Position numbers and translations under genes: made by a program
Shown here: positions 1 to 7,906 of the stretch, piece by piece
How the letters are laid out: every line of letters starts with the position of its first letter
Position numbering within the stretch: position 1 is the first letter of the stretch
NCBI GenBank assembly: GCA_003024985.2
Contig: PXIH01S0022019.1
DNA: 10,665 bases
Source: Euperipatoides rowelli
Taxonomy: Eukaryota; Onychophora; Udeonychophora; Euonychophora; Peripatopsidae
Direction: 5' to 3' (one strand)
The notes under the pieces: generated by a model
The model's database searches: none
What the model was told of the DNA's origin: nothing
What the model saw: the letters and a program-made list of their open reading frames with translations, nothing else

Positions 1-229
1 AAAACATCGGACTGGAAAACAAACACTTGTAGCTTCTTTCAAACTAGATGGCGCTATCTGTCAAATGAGATAATGTTCAGGGGCATGTTAGAGTGTCAAG
101 AAAATTTAAATATTTTTTAAAAAAATTATATTTTCAAATTAAAGGGAAATTAAACAATATCTTTAGTCATTATTTTATTATAAAAGCAAATTATTAGAAG
201 AAAAAAATAATCGCTAAAATTGTTTTTTC
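1..229. other. A+T-rich flanking DNA, no gene seen
   Basis: This stretch is A+T-rich with many A and T runs and no open frame of useful length or recognisable protein motif on either strand. It is the outer flank of the repeat cluster. It could be host intergenic DNA or an unrecognised older repeat; nothing in the bases decides between these. Confidence 0.5.
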
Positions 230-369
230 CAGTGATGGGGAATGCTGCAGTTATGCCAAAATGTCAAGGTCAAGATCAAGGCCTACAGCTTTAGATACAA
301 GACCAAGGCCAAGTTCTACTAGCCTCGAGAGCTTGAGGCCAAGACCTGGCCTCGAGGCCTACAACACTG
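230..369. mobile_element. Short hAT-like non-autonomous element remnant (tentative)
   Basis: The stretch starts CAGTGATG and ends CAACACTG, so its two ends are inverted at 7 of 8 positions and fit the CAGTG-type termini known for hAT elements. The inside is far richer in G+C than its surroundings and is built from repeats of a CAAGGYCAAG / TCGAGGCC motif (265-283, 298-313, 322-359), including a perfect 12-base palindrome at 348-359. Clustered subterminal motifs are typical transposase-binding sites in hAT elements. Against the call, the inverted match fades after eight bases and the flanking 8-mers (222-229 and 370-377) do not match, so no target-site duplication is visible. It may be an end fragment of a larger element. 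Confidence 0.4.
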
Positions 370-678
370 AAAATGGATATAGCGGGAAGAGAAGGTTGGC
401 ATTATTTGTATACGTAATGGACGTGCGCTAGAGATTTTGTCAAATAGTTTTGATGAGATTTATTATTTACTGTGCTAGCTTAACCAAACTTATTCAACAA
501 TTTATTTATTTATATATATTACTATACAGTATCTGTTTGTAAACATAAATATATCAATATCAACTGTATCCTTTGCAATGTATATTTTTTAATAATTTTT
601 GTAAAAAATTCAATTTCAATATGTACTGTAAGATCTCCAATTTTATTTGTGTATTTCATTCTTCAATTTAAAAGACTT
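370..678. other. A+T-rich DNA without a gene
   Basis: No open frame, RNA fold or repeat structure stands out here beyond T-rich and TA-rich runs. It lies between the hAT-like remnant and the proposed LTR start. If the LTR is longer than proposed, part of this stretch belongs to it; without a 3' LTR copy in the window the border cannot be fixed. Confidence 0.45.
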
Positions 679-799
679 TGTGTCAGCTGATCAATACTTA
701 TCTTGTAAACCAATCACATTTAACTTCAAAAACCAGGACATGTGATCTGTAAGCAGACGACTTTTAATGAAAATTAGAGTGGAAGATGATCTCCAACAC

Positions 800-806
800 T
801 ATAAAA
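800..806 (+). promoter_or_regulatory. TATA box of the candidate LTR
   Basis: TATAAAA followed by an A run lies about 90 bases after a CCAAT box and 140 bases before an AATAAA. In an LTR it would place the transcript start near 830. It is a plausible Pol II core promoter, but A+T-rich DNA produces such motifs by chance. Confidence 0.35.
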
Positions 807-940
807 AAAAAGACTATTTTACCATTTTAAATTGCTGTGGACACACATTTTGGACCCAGTGAAAGAAGCTGACTACTGCCTGAAAAGAATATGAAATGCC
901 GGGAAAACTACTTGCTAGTCGTGACAAGAAGGCAAAGGGT

Positions 941-946
941 AATAAA
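941..946 (+). terminator. Poly(A) signal of the candidate LTR
   Basis: AATAAA lies three bases before the proposed LTR end (949). It would serve the element's transcript when present in the 3' LTR. The position so close to the LTR end is unusual, since cleavage usually follows by 10-30 bases, so the true border may be a little further right or the signal may be fortuitous. Confidence 0.3.
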
Positions 947-951
947 ACAAT

Positions 952-966
952 TGGTGACCAGTCAGA
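952..966 (+). promoter_or_regulatory. Candidate tRNA primer-binding site
   Basis: TGGTGACCAGTCAGA begins with TGG, the complement of the universal tRNA CCA end, and sits two bases after the proposed LTR end, as expected for the minus-strand primer site of an LTR retrotransposon. The priming tRNA cannot be named from the bases alone; the GACC after TGGT recalls arginine-tRNA-primed Gypsy elements such as 412, which is only a resemblance. Confidence 0.4.
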
Positions 967-1405
967 TGTTGTTGTGTGCAAATTTATTGCACTTTAAAAA
1001 CATTAGTGAGCAGAAAAAATAGGCTACTTTTTATTAATAAAATAAAATAAAATAAATAATAATTTAAAAAAAGAGAAAAAGAAGAGATTTTTTTCTCCTT
1101 GAACAATGTTTTATGAAACTGTATTTTTAAAACAAGGGAAAGATATGTCTGTGATTTTTTATTACTGTTGAAAAAAAAATGTGTAACAATGTTATTGATC
1201 TTTTATTATGTAATATTTGCTATGCTATGTAGAATCAGGGTACCCCCAGCACAAATATCTCTATGAAAATCTATTTTATATTTCATTACAAAAGGGAAAC
1301 AATTCTTTTCTGAGATATCATCTATTGATATTTATTTTATAATCGTTAAAAAAATAATAATAAAACCTGCAAGCTTAGGACAACATAACACTTATGGATT
1401 AATCC
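967..1405 (+). other. Gypsy leader (untranslated) region, A-rich
   Basis: The stretch between the primer-binding site and the first gag ATG has no supported open frame. It contains an A-rich simple-repeat tract built from AATAA and AAAT units (about 1033-1087) and several T runs. In the family this zone carries packaging signals, but none can be recognised here. Its length of about 440 bases is plausible for a leader. Confidence 0.45.
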
Positions 1406-2607
1406 ATGAGTATGGCCTCTGAAAAACCCAAGCAAATTTTCAGGCCCAGCAATCTTTTCTATTTCATGGATGATTCCATGGAGCTGGTTTCCGAAAAATC
1501 GGGACCTGCATCCCAGTGTGAATTTTTGCCTACTGAGAGGGGGGAAATGTTCACATTGAAAAGGGGGAGAGGGCATCTGACTATGAGTCCATATCATTGA
1601 TGATGAGTGGCCTGATGGTGGACAAGGAGGACATGCTAGTAAAATTATGCAATTTCATCATTAAAAATAGCGAATTAAATGCTTTGCGATCTGCTGCTCC
1701 CATCAATTCGCTGCCAGAAACCAAATCTGATAAAAACCCTTTCAGGAATCAATCCAGGAGTTTTTACAATAGTAATCCAGTAGATCTGGATTACCTGAAC
1801 ATTAGTATTCAGAAAGGAAGAGGGTCCCTATTCAATTGTCAAGCTGGTGCAGCTAACCACCCTTACTCTAATAATCGTTTAGACCCGGCCACCCCAATGT
1901 GTGTATTGCCAGCAGAATGGGTCTCTCACATAGGAATCGATCCTATTGCCACGTGGGCACCTTTTGATTTAGCACCACATGACATGTTTGCCATTGAATG
2001 ATTTGTAGGTGAATACAAGGCTCTAGTTGCGGAGTATCAATGGCCAGAACTTAAGTGCAGATCAATTTTAGAGAGTAAAATAGTAGGAAAAGTGTGCAAC
2101 ATTTATTTCTCAGGACTGGGAAACAAACACACTTTAAAACTAAAAGATAGGCTAAAGGAATTAATAAGAGTATTTTCTACGAGACCTAGCAAGAAAGAAT
2201 TAAAATCTATGTTTGAAGCATGTGTACATACCCCGGGAGAGCGTATATTCTCTTATAAAACATGGTTGGAGGCACTAGCGGAACCATTAAGACCCACTCC
2301 TAATTGTTCACAGGTGGAATTCGAGGGGTCTCTACTTGAACAGTTTAGGAAAGATCTCCCCATGGACCTTAGGCTAGAAATAGTATGTAAGAGCCCAAGC
2401 ACATTTGATGAAGCAGTAGATTTTGCCATTCATATGCAGAAACAGTTGAAAGATCATGTTCACTTGAACGAACAGGTGAACAAGAACCGGAATTTGACTC
2501 GTGAACTAGCTCATCAGGTTAACAGCTTCTGCACCGACCTCGAGCATTTAAGTGTCTTGAATCCTGACAATACTATAAACAAAACGAATCAAATAACTTG
2601 CAGATAA
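1406..2607 (+). pseudogene. gag: gag remnant of the Gypsy-type element (frameshift and internal stop)
   Basis: Gag forms the capsid shell that packages the retrotransposon RNA. The remnant starts at ATG 1406 in frame 2, runs 64 codons to a TGA at 1598-1600, then the coding signal continues in frame 1 from 1597. That frame reaches a TGA at 1999-2001 and continues past it without other stops to 2607, so 1999-2001 looks like a point mutation, plausibly from TGG. The segment at about 2090-2470 has the charged helical character of a capsid (for example KLKDRLKELIRVF and LLEQFRKDLPMDLRLEI). It is followed at once by a broken zinc knuckle, which supports the assignment. I recognise it by position and composition, not by a close family match. 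Confidence 0.62.
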
Positions 2608-2632
2608 AACGGGGCACATTGTGCGTTATTGT
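2599..2632 (+). pseudogene. Broken CCHC zinc knuckle (nucleocapsid) of gag
   Basis: A Cys codon (2599-2601) is followed by Arg, a TAA (2605-2607), Asn, Gly, Ala and a His codon (2617-2619), and then, in another frame, Val-Arg-Tyr-Cys (2621-2632). The spacing fits the retroelement knuckle C-x2-C-x4-H-x4-C with the second Cys lost and small indels on both sides of the His. Such knuckles bind the element's RNA. The frame of the downstream half stays open to about 2730. Confidence 0.55.
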
Positions 2633-3354
2633 TATAAAAAGATTAGTAACACAGAGGCCTTAAATAGTAATACTATGTTAAATTGTGTCATTAAATACCG
2701 AGGACCTGGGTTGTCCATCATTAAACCCCCTTAGCTCTTCAATCCTAGAATCTCTGGATTGGGGAGTGGTTTCGACCAAAGGCAGATCAGGAGCCCAATC
2801 TAAGCTAAAAGCGAACAAAAAAAAAAATTAAAAGGAAAAGAATGAAAAAAATCAGTTACCACCAAAACTAATACCAATAATTTGTCCAACACAAACCCCT
2901 GGTAAATAGCTCATTCAAACCCAAAGCGAAAATGAGGATGCAAATCAGGTGACCCAAACCCAGGCAAACATTGGTCAATTCTTTGCTGACTCTAAATAAC
3001 ATAGATTTCCCTTCACAATTTTTGATGCCTAATCTTTGGCAATTGCTTAGTCAGAATGATTCAGGAGCTAAATACAATTCTACAATAGTTAAGTCCAAAG
3101 ACAAAATGTAAATATAATTGAAAAGAATAACCATGAGGCATATCAAATCCCTATTTCGTACGTAACATTGGTGGTTCGACACAACTTTCGGCACCACCAG
3201 CCTAGTAAATCTAGTACCACAGTAGTGAATGGAAATAACATAGGTAAATACAATAACCCAAAGCATAAAAACCAAACAATAAACTAAAACTACAACCATT
3301 AAATTTATTAATTATGTCCATGATAAACCTATCATTAGAATAAAAATCGGCGAC
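2633..3354 (+). pseudogene. Eroded gag-pol linker and protease N-terminal part
   Basis: After the broken knuckle there are only short open pieces in shifting frames, rich in Lys, Gln, Asn and Thr, with many stops. The final part in frame 1 (3301-3354) reads into PIIRIKIGD, the beta-strand type of sequence that precedes the DTG of Gypsy proteases; the LINE interrupts exactly here, and the sequence resumes at 9457 with the DTG. The minus-strand open frame at 3051-3299 has no family features and is taken as chance. No other element was recognised in this stretch. Confidence 0.5.
3349..3354 (+). repeat. Left target-site duplication of the LINE
   Basis: GGCGAC here is repeated at 9451-9456 directly after the LINE's A-rich tail. 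With the preceding A-rich bases the match extends to 12 of 13 (3342-3354 against 9444-9456). Joining the flanks at this repeat places PIIRIKIGD ahead of LTALLDTG after a one-base shift. Confidence 0.75.
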
Positions 3355-3372
3355 CCTCATTTTCCGGTTAAG

Positions 3373-4720
3373 ATGGCAGGCGTCAGTCAACTCTCAACTG
3401 ATTGTAGTCAAAAAATGGTATCTGAATGGTTTGTAAAGTTACAAAAAGATATGACTAACTTTTAGTCAGCAATTCTAAACATTGAGAACAACTCAGAAAA
3501 GTATCTAAAGTTACTGAGAAGCTTAAAGTACTGGCACAAGGCTATGTTACCTGTTTTATCTGCTAAACGGTTCATTTTCATGTTGTTTCGTGAACAGGAG
3601 ACTCGCGCATCAACGTTTGGATATACTGCTCAAAATTGTTAAAATGGTTGTGAAAGAGTCTGTATAGTGCGTATTTTCCCAGGAATGCCTGTTATTTAGG
3701 TGTAGACTTCATTTCTGAGGAGAAAAAGATGGAAGTACAAAATATGTTCAAGTTTTTTAACAAAAGTTACATTGTTCCCGTGGTAGTTAGAGAATTGAGT
3801 CAAACAGTGGATATAATATGAGTCCACTGGTATCCGGCAGATGAAGATAAAGTGAAAGTGAGGCTGGTCTTGAATGAGTATGTAAAGATTTAAAAATTTG
3901 ATAATGATGATTTTAATCTATCATCTGACATAAATTTTAAGTCCAGTTTGATTTCAATAAAGGGTGCAGTAAAACCTGGAGTTCAGGTTGAAGTGATTCC
4001 ACATACTTTGTCAATAGGATTGATTCCAGTTTTGATAACTATTAGAGGAAGTGACCCTATCTGTCTCACTTGCAGGTAAGTGGGTCATAAATATCATGAG
4101 TGTTAAAATAAAAAATGCAGGGTATGTCAGTTGTAGTTTAAAGGTGATCATGTATATGAAGTGGGGAAGGTAAAATCCTCTATTCTAGTGTTTTGAAATC
4201 TCAGGCATCAAATGAAATGGAAAGTATGGAGCTTCTGGATTTTTCTCAGAATGCTGATTCATTTGAAGTAACTCAAATTGATCCTCCTGCAATGAATCTG
4301 GTAGCAGAATGTTTACAACAGAAGAAGCCTCTTATCCATACAAAGAATGATAATCTATTTGCTGACTCTGAGTTCATGCAATGGCAGGAAATGAGGATGC
4401 AGGCATCGTTGCTCTCTTCTGAGGATGAAGATATCAGTGTTGGAGAATCTAATCTGCAAGTGGTAACAGAAGCTGAATAATATTATGCCAGGGAACTTCC
4501 ACCATACATGCAGGTTCTACGACACAGCAAAAGAAAGAAACTAAAGCCTCCAGATGCAAAGGAAGTTGGAGAGCCTAAAATGGAAGGTGAAAAAATGACT
4601 TCAAAGGTAAGAATTATGGAATCTTCCAATGATACCATGGAGTTAAAGTTAAACAAGGCTAATATATTAATAAAGTTGGTGGTTCTTAACATTTATTTGT
4701 TAAATCAATGGTGGACTTAA
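3373..4720 (+). pseudogene. LINE ORF1 remnant (RNA-binding CCHC protein)
   Basis: ORF1 proteins of this group bind the LINE RNA. The ATG at 3373 is 18 bases from the element's 5' end and starts MAGVSQLSTD. Frames shift several times. Around 4062-4103 (frame 3) a complete C-x2-C-x4-H-x4-C is readable, with a TAA inside (4077-4079). A second knuckle follows at 4116-4151 with C-x2-C, a TAG (4134-4136) and a displaced His. The C-terminal part (4193-4480, frame 2) is acidic and rich in Glu, Asp and Ser; it continues past a TAA (4478-4480) in the same frame into a basic stretch (RHSKRKKLK at about 4517-4543) up to 4720. Two tandem knuckles in ORF1 fit Tx1-like LINEs. Confidence 0.68.
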
Positions 4721-4730
4721 AAACTTTTCA

Positions 4731-5345
4731 ATCTTTTCTATTAATGTAAAGTCATTGAACTCTGAATGGACTGCTCAGGTAATTTTAAAACGTATTACTA
4801 GATTGTTTCCTAAGATATTATTAATTCAGTAAACTCGAAGGAGAAAAATCGACAGTAATAATGTATGGGAGTCAGTAAAAAGGGACTATGAGATTTATGA
4901 AAACAGGCTGAACTCGTGTAGACAAGGCCTGGTGATTTTGATTCATAAACAATTTAAAGCTAGAAATTGTTTCTGAGAACATCATGAAAATTAATATGTG
5001 GTCTGCTGGTAATAGGCTTGTTATTTATAATATTAATGCTCCTATATTAACTTCATTGAGAACTGACTTATGTTGAATTAGCTTGATTAATATTTAAAGA
5101 TAGTCTCTTTGTCTTTATAATAGGGGATTTTAATATAAACTCTCTCTCTCTCTCTCTAAGGAGTTATTTCATGGGAACTTTTTGCAGAAACTTGATCGCT
5201 GTCCTTAAAAAATGGGTCATGTTGACACAAGAAGAGACAGAAGAAATGCAAATAGGTTAGCCCGTATGTTGGTATCGTCAAACTTGAAATGTAATTTTGA
5301 TCTTGAATATGGCTTTGTCCCTTTCTCTGATCACCTGATGATGAT
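4731..5345 (+). pseudogene. LINE ORF2, AP-like endonuclease domain remnant
   Basis: This domain nicks the target DNA to prime reverse transcription. It opens in frame 3 with INVKSLNSEW (the N-x-x-SLN start of the fold). The position of the conserved QET has TAA at 4830-4832 in place of the Glu codon, so the metal-binding Glu is lost to a stop. QGLVILIHK lies further on (about 4923-4949), GDFN, with the catalytic Asp, at 5123-5134 in another frame, a RLARMLVS block at about 5257-5280, and the C-terminal PFSDH at about 5320-5334. Between these the frame changes at least twice. Span without introns is about 0.6 kb, somewhat shorter than a full endonuclease, suggesting small deletions near 5000-5100. 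Confidence 0.7.
5140..5157. repeat. (CT)9 microsatellite in the dead endonuclease
   Basis: Nine CT units follow directly after the GDFN-encoding bases. The LINE frame would need only one or two of these units, so the run looks like replication-slippage growth after the copy stopped coding. Confidence 0.85.
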
Positions 5346-5820
5346 GATGATGATGCTTACCTGTAGTCCCTTTAGTACCATTGGTAAATTCTATAAGATG
5401 GGTGTCATACTGTCATGGAACAAGGATTTGTTGGATCAAGTTTTAAAACGAGACAAAATTGGTGCATTGAGAGACTCACAGAATTTAAACCCAATGTTAA
5501 AGTGGACTTTGTTAAAAAATATGATGTATTTGTCTGGTGTGCGACTGTTTTTAGAGGAGAAGCACAAAATTCAGAAGGAAATAGATACTAATTATACTTT
5601 GATTGACTCTTTAGTGAATGGTCTTTCTTCTACGGAAGATAGTATCTTAAAACTGAATTATAGAAATAAATATTTGTTAGGCGTTGAAAATAAGTATTTG
5701 CGTGCCAAATATAAAAATCATATTTATCTGTCGAATACATTGCCAAAATGGAAGTTAATGATATTTTTAAAGAAGAGGAAGGCACTTGCAAATATTCAGA
5801 CATTAAAGGTTGGCAAATAA
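5212..5820 (+). pseudogene. LINE ORF2, open segment joining endonuclease end and RT start
   Basis: The longest open frame left in the LINE (202 codons from ATG 5212). It begins within the endonuclease (VDTRRDRRNANRLARMLVS, then FSDH) and goes on to the inter-domain region: FYKMGVILSWNKDLLDQVL is the block that in Tx1/L1-type ORF2 follows SDH, and after it comes a long charged helical stretch (about residues 95-200) of the kind that links endonuclease and RT. The ATG is an accident of decay, not a real start, since the domain begins upstream in other frames. The TAA at 5818-5820 is followed by a frame change into the RT. Confidence 0.72.
5337..5355. repeat. (ATG)n trinucleotide run
   Basis: Six consecutive ATG codons code Met six times just after SDHL at the end of the endonuclease domain. 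A run of Met is not expected in this fold, so it is best explained as an in-frame slippage expansion. Confidence 0.75.
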
Positions 5821-6482
5821 TTGTATAATGATGACATTGACATTGTGAGGCAGCTCAAAAGTATTTTATTGCCGATATAAATAAAGCATTTGTAGGGAAA
5901 GGAAATGAGCTTTTGTATCAGTCCCTTTTAAGTGATCAAAGGTATAAGTTTTTTGGCTCCAAGAATATTGTAGTTGCTGATGATAGGTCTGCGGCTTTAG
6001 ATAGAGATGTAACACAAGAGTAATTGGCAAGAGTAATTGGGGAAGGTAATACGGAGGCATCAGCAGGTCCTGACAGCCTTGGATATTCATTTTATAAACT
6101 TTTGGGTGTTATTGAAAGAACATTGTTGTTAAATCAAATGAACTACTTTTTGAATCGGGAGTGTTCTGATTTTGTGGTTTCACAATAAAACCTAGCATTT
6201 ATAAAGATTATCCCAAAGATGAAAGAACATGATTTAGCTAGATTTAGGCCTATAGAACTCATGAATGTAGAACGTGAAGATATTGCAAAAGATCTTATTA
6301 AAAAGGATTTCCCCTATTTTGAATGAAGTGCTGCCAAATGGAGTATATGGGATACGAGGTAGATTTATTTCTGGTGCCTTGTTTCGTTTGCATGTTAGTC
6401 TAAAAAATTTGAAAAAAAACCAGGTCTAATTCTTATCTAATGAAATTAGATATGGAATGTGTTCTCCTTTGTAAATCTAGAC
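5821..6482 (+). pseudogene. LINE ORF2, reverse transcriptase N-terminal part to motif A
   Basis: RT copies the LINE RNA at the nicked target. In frame 3 the GPDSLGYSFYK block lies at 6066-6098, then FIKIIPKMKEHDLARF (6198-6245) and RPIELMN (6246-6266), the fingers motifs 1-2 of LINE RTs. A GRFISGALF block follows at about 6358-6384 after a shift. Motif A is readable as KLDME (6443-6457) with its Asp at 6449-6451. Stops occur at about 6021 (TAA) and 6186 (TAA). The hAT element starts 26 bases after the LDME codons. The domain therefore ends here by insertion and resumes at 7907. Confidence 0.75.
6475..6482 (+). repeat. Left 8-bp target-site duplication of the hAT element
   Basis: ATCTAGAC lies just before the left terminal repeat and pairs with ATTTAGAG at 7899-7906 after the right terminal repeat, 6 of 8 identical. 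Eight bases is the known hAT duplication length. Confidence 0.6.
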
Positions 6483-6805
6483 CAGCGTTTCCAATTAAAT
6501 TTATCCATGGAACCCTTTTATATTTTATAAAATATAACATAACCCCTATATATTTTAGTGTAGCTTGAACATAAAAAAAAAAATATGCCGCAGGCAAAAT
6601 TTTTTTGTTTAAAGTCAAATAGCCCCTTTAAATTTGTCCTCTTTCATGTCCCATAAATATATGTAGCCACCCTGCTTTTTTATAATGGCTTTCTTTGTAT
6701 ACGTTATTGTCATGGGGAAAATGATAGGATTTCCTCAAACTAATTATTTATTTATTTTAATTCTAAAAGATTTAACCTAGGCTTATGCACAATGCTAATA
6801 TGACC

Positions 6806-6852
6806 AGTCTGATATAATTGTGAAGAGTCTGATATCTTAATTATATCAGACT
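6806..6852. repeat. 14-bp perfect inverted repeat (hairpin) inside the hAT element
   Basis: AGTCTGATATAATT (6806-6819) pairs perfectly with AATTATATCAGACT (6839-6852) across a 19-base loop. A further AGTCTGATAT copy lies in the loop (6826-6835). The right arm ends in the 10-mer that the SINE duplicated on insertion. Confidence 0.8.
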
Positions 6853-7206
6853 TTTTTTTTTAAATAAATGCCCGCCTAATGGCTAAGGCAACCTCTCTTT
6901 TTTTATTTATTTACATTACAGGTAGTTGCACAAGATACAACAATGATGTAGAGTTCTTCTTTCCTGTCCAAGGTCAGCCATTATTATCTTTTTCTATTAT
7001 TCCAATTTTTCGTATCATTAGAAAGCAAAGTCCTATGATCATTCTGATTAGATGGATAGAACCCTACTCTCCTAGTCTTTCAGAAAGAAAGACATTTGGG
7101 ATTTCGGGTTAGATAGCATGAGCCTTCGAGCCTTGAACCTGGCTCATGCCGACACCAACGAGCGTAAGGCAGCCCAGCCCATCCCACTGGACCACCGCCC
7201 CTTGAC
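6853..7206 (-). mobile_element. tRNA-derived SINE, minus strand, inserted in the hAT element
   Basis: Read on the minus strand, the element starts GTCAAGGGGCGGTGGTCC, carries Pol III A and B boxes about 55 bases apart in a tRNA-like head of about 100 bases, then a unique body and a run of A at its end (T run at 6853-6861). A perfect 10-bp duplication, ATATCAGACT, flanks it (6843-6852 and 7207-7216), as expected for LINE-driven insertion. SINEs code for nothing and are copied by a partner LINE's machinery; the partner cannot be named. The body holds a second, internal A-rich stretch (T-rich at 6898-6913 on the plus strand) about 40 bases before the terminal A run, which is odd. The open frames at 6879-7112 and 7109-7366 overlap it and are not genes. 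Confidence 0.85.
7128..7194 (-). promoter_or_regulatory. Internal Pol III promoter (A and B boxes) of the SINE
   Basis: On the minus strand TGGTCCAGTGGG (7194 down to 7183) fits the A box TRGYNNARYNGG and GGTTCAAGGCTC (7139 down to 7128) fits the B box GGTTCRANNCC. The spacing of about 55 bases from box start to box start is in the tRNA range. The match to A-box and B-box consensus is good, so the SINE head is tRNA-like, though the parent tRNA is not clear. Confidence 0.78.
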
Positions 7207-7835
7207 ATATCAGACTCTTTATTATTTTTAGTATAAAAAAATACAAAAATACAATTAAAATTGAAAGTTTAAAAAATATAAAAGTTTGTTTCACTTTTTC
7301 ACGTGCGTGTGTTTTACTGATACAAATTGCAAACATATCGCTTAACCAATCACATTGTGTAACCACTCACAGCTGTTTGCATGATATTTTTAAGTCAGTG
7401 GTTTCTACAACGTTTCCTATTATTTACCGTAGGTAGGTAGGTACAGTAGTTGTATACAACCATTGTAATTTGCAGTTTCTGGATTATATACAAAGGCAAT
7501 TTATTATTATTATTGGGTTGATTAATAAAACAATTTAAATTACATGGTATAAAATACGATGTGAATATAAAGATCTTAGTGCAGCTCATTTAATACACAA
7601 GCTGTACAGTAAAAATGACTGGACCCAAATATTGTCTCTTCCACGAGTATGTTTCTACTCTGTGACAAAACTACAATATTTTTTAATCAAATTTTAAACA
7701 ATATTAGTATTATTTAGGAATTTTGATAATTTAGACATTTATTCTAGAAAAGAAAATGTAATTATTTAGCTTTATTGTGTACAATATTTTTAACTTTTAA
7801 TGCATACAATTTTTTTAATTTTCTTATTTTTTCAC
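7207..7835. other. Non-coding right part of the hAT element
   Basis: A+T-rich DNA starting with the right copy of the SINE target duplication. It contains a GTAGGTAGGTAGGTA run at about 7429-7443 and an ATT-repeat at about 7501-7515. No transposase motif or RNA gene is seen; the minus-strand open frames here (7109-7366, 7395-7589) show no family features. Confidence 0.55.
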
Positions 7836-7873
7836 GGAACCCTTGATTTTGTCTCATGGAACCCCAGGGTTCC
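7836..7873. repeat. Subterminal GGAACCC repeats and palindrome of the hAT element
   Basis: GGAACCC occurs at 7836-7842 and 7858-7864, and inverted at 7867-7873, so 7858-7873 forms 7-base arms around CA. The same heptamer ends the left terminal repeat (6509-6515). Repeated subterminal heptamers are plausible transposase-binding sites. Confidence 0.55.
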
Positions 7874-7906
7874 GGGGAACACCAATTGTGAAACACTGAT
7901 TTAGAG

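Larger units (their letters stand above)
679..949 (+). repeat. Candidate 5' LTR of the Gypsy-type element
   Basis: The block begins TGTGTCAGCTG (an alternative start is the TGTCAGCTG at 681) and ends AAAACA at 949, so it has TG...CA ends. It contains in order a CCAAT box (710-714), a TATAAAA (800-806) and an AATAAA (941-946), the arrangement expected for U3-R-U5 of a short LTR. The right end is supported by the TGG-starting primer-binding site three bases downstream. The left end rests only on the TG dinucleotide, because no second LTR copy lies in the window. Confidence 0.42.
6483..7898. mobile_element. Non-autonomous hAT element inserted in the LINE RT
   Basis: The left end (6483-6515) reads CAGCGTTTCC and reaches ATGGAACCC; the reverse of the right end (7867-7898) reads CAGTGTTTCACAATTG and reaches CCGGAACCC. 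CAGTGTTTC with a following GGAACCC is the terminal pattern of Charlie/Tip100-like hAT elements. Imperfect 8-bp target duplications flank it, and the LINE RT reads up to its left edge and beyond its right edge. No transposase frame is visible: the open frames inside are short, lack family motifs and partly lie in the SINE. Without the SINE and its duplication the element is about 1,050 bases, A+T-rich, so a deletion derivative moved by another copy's transposase. Confidence 0.82.

Noticed and set aside
896-997. Small open frame MPGKLLASRDKKAK... behind the TATA box, with a GGTAAT that could be a splice donor, suggesting a host first exon
   Set aside because: It is short, has no family motif, and the proposed LTR end and primer-binding site explain the same bases better. 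No downstream exon fits, since retroelement sequence follows.
1346-1597. Minus-strand open frame opposite gag
   Set aside because: It mirrors the gag coding strand and shows no protein features of its own.
3051-3299. Minus-strand open frame with hydrophobic stretches, membrane-protein-like
   Set aside because: Hydrophobicity arises from A+T-rich codons read on the reverse strand; no start context or family motif, and it lies in the gag-pol linker of the plus-strand element.
4483-4692. Minus-strand open frame opposite the ORF1 C-terminal part
   Set aside because: The plus strand fits a continuation of LINE ORF1 past a single stop, so this frame is a shadow.
5866-6090. Minus-strand open frame opposite the LINE RT start
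   Set aside because: RT motifs are on the plus strand here.
7113-7205. A true tRNA gene on the minus strand
   Set aside because: A and B boxes are present, but the acceptor and anticodon stems do not close and the sequence continues into a SINE body with an A tail and target duplication.
710-7350. Shared ACCAATCACATT at about 709-720 and 7342-7353 as a possible common element
   Set aside because: The match is only about a dozen bases around a common CCAAT motif and does not extend on either side.
6879-7366. Open frames on both strands inside the hAT element
   Set aside because: They lie across the non-coding SINE and A+T-rich hAT interior and lack transposase motifs.
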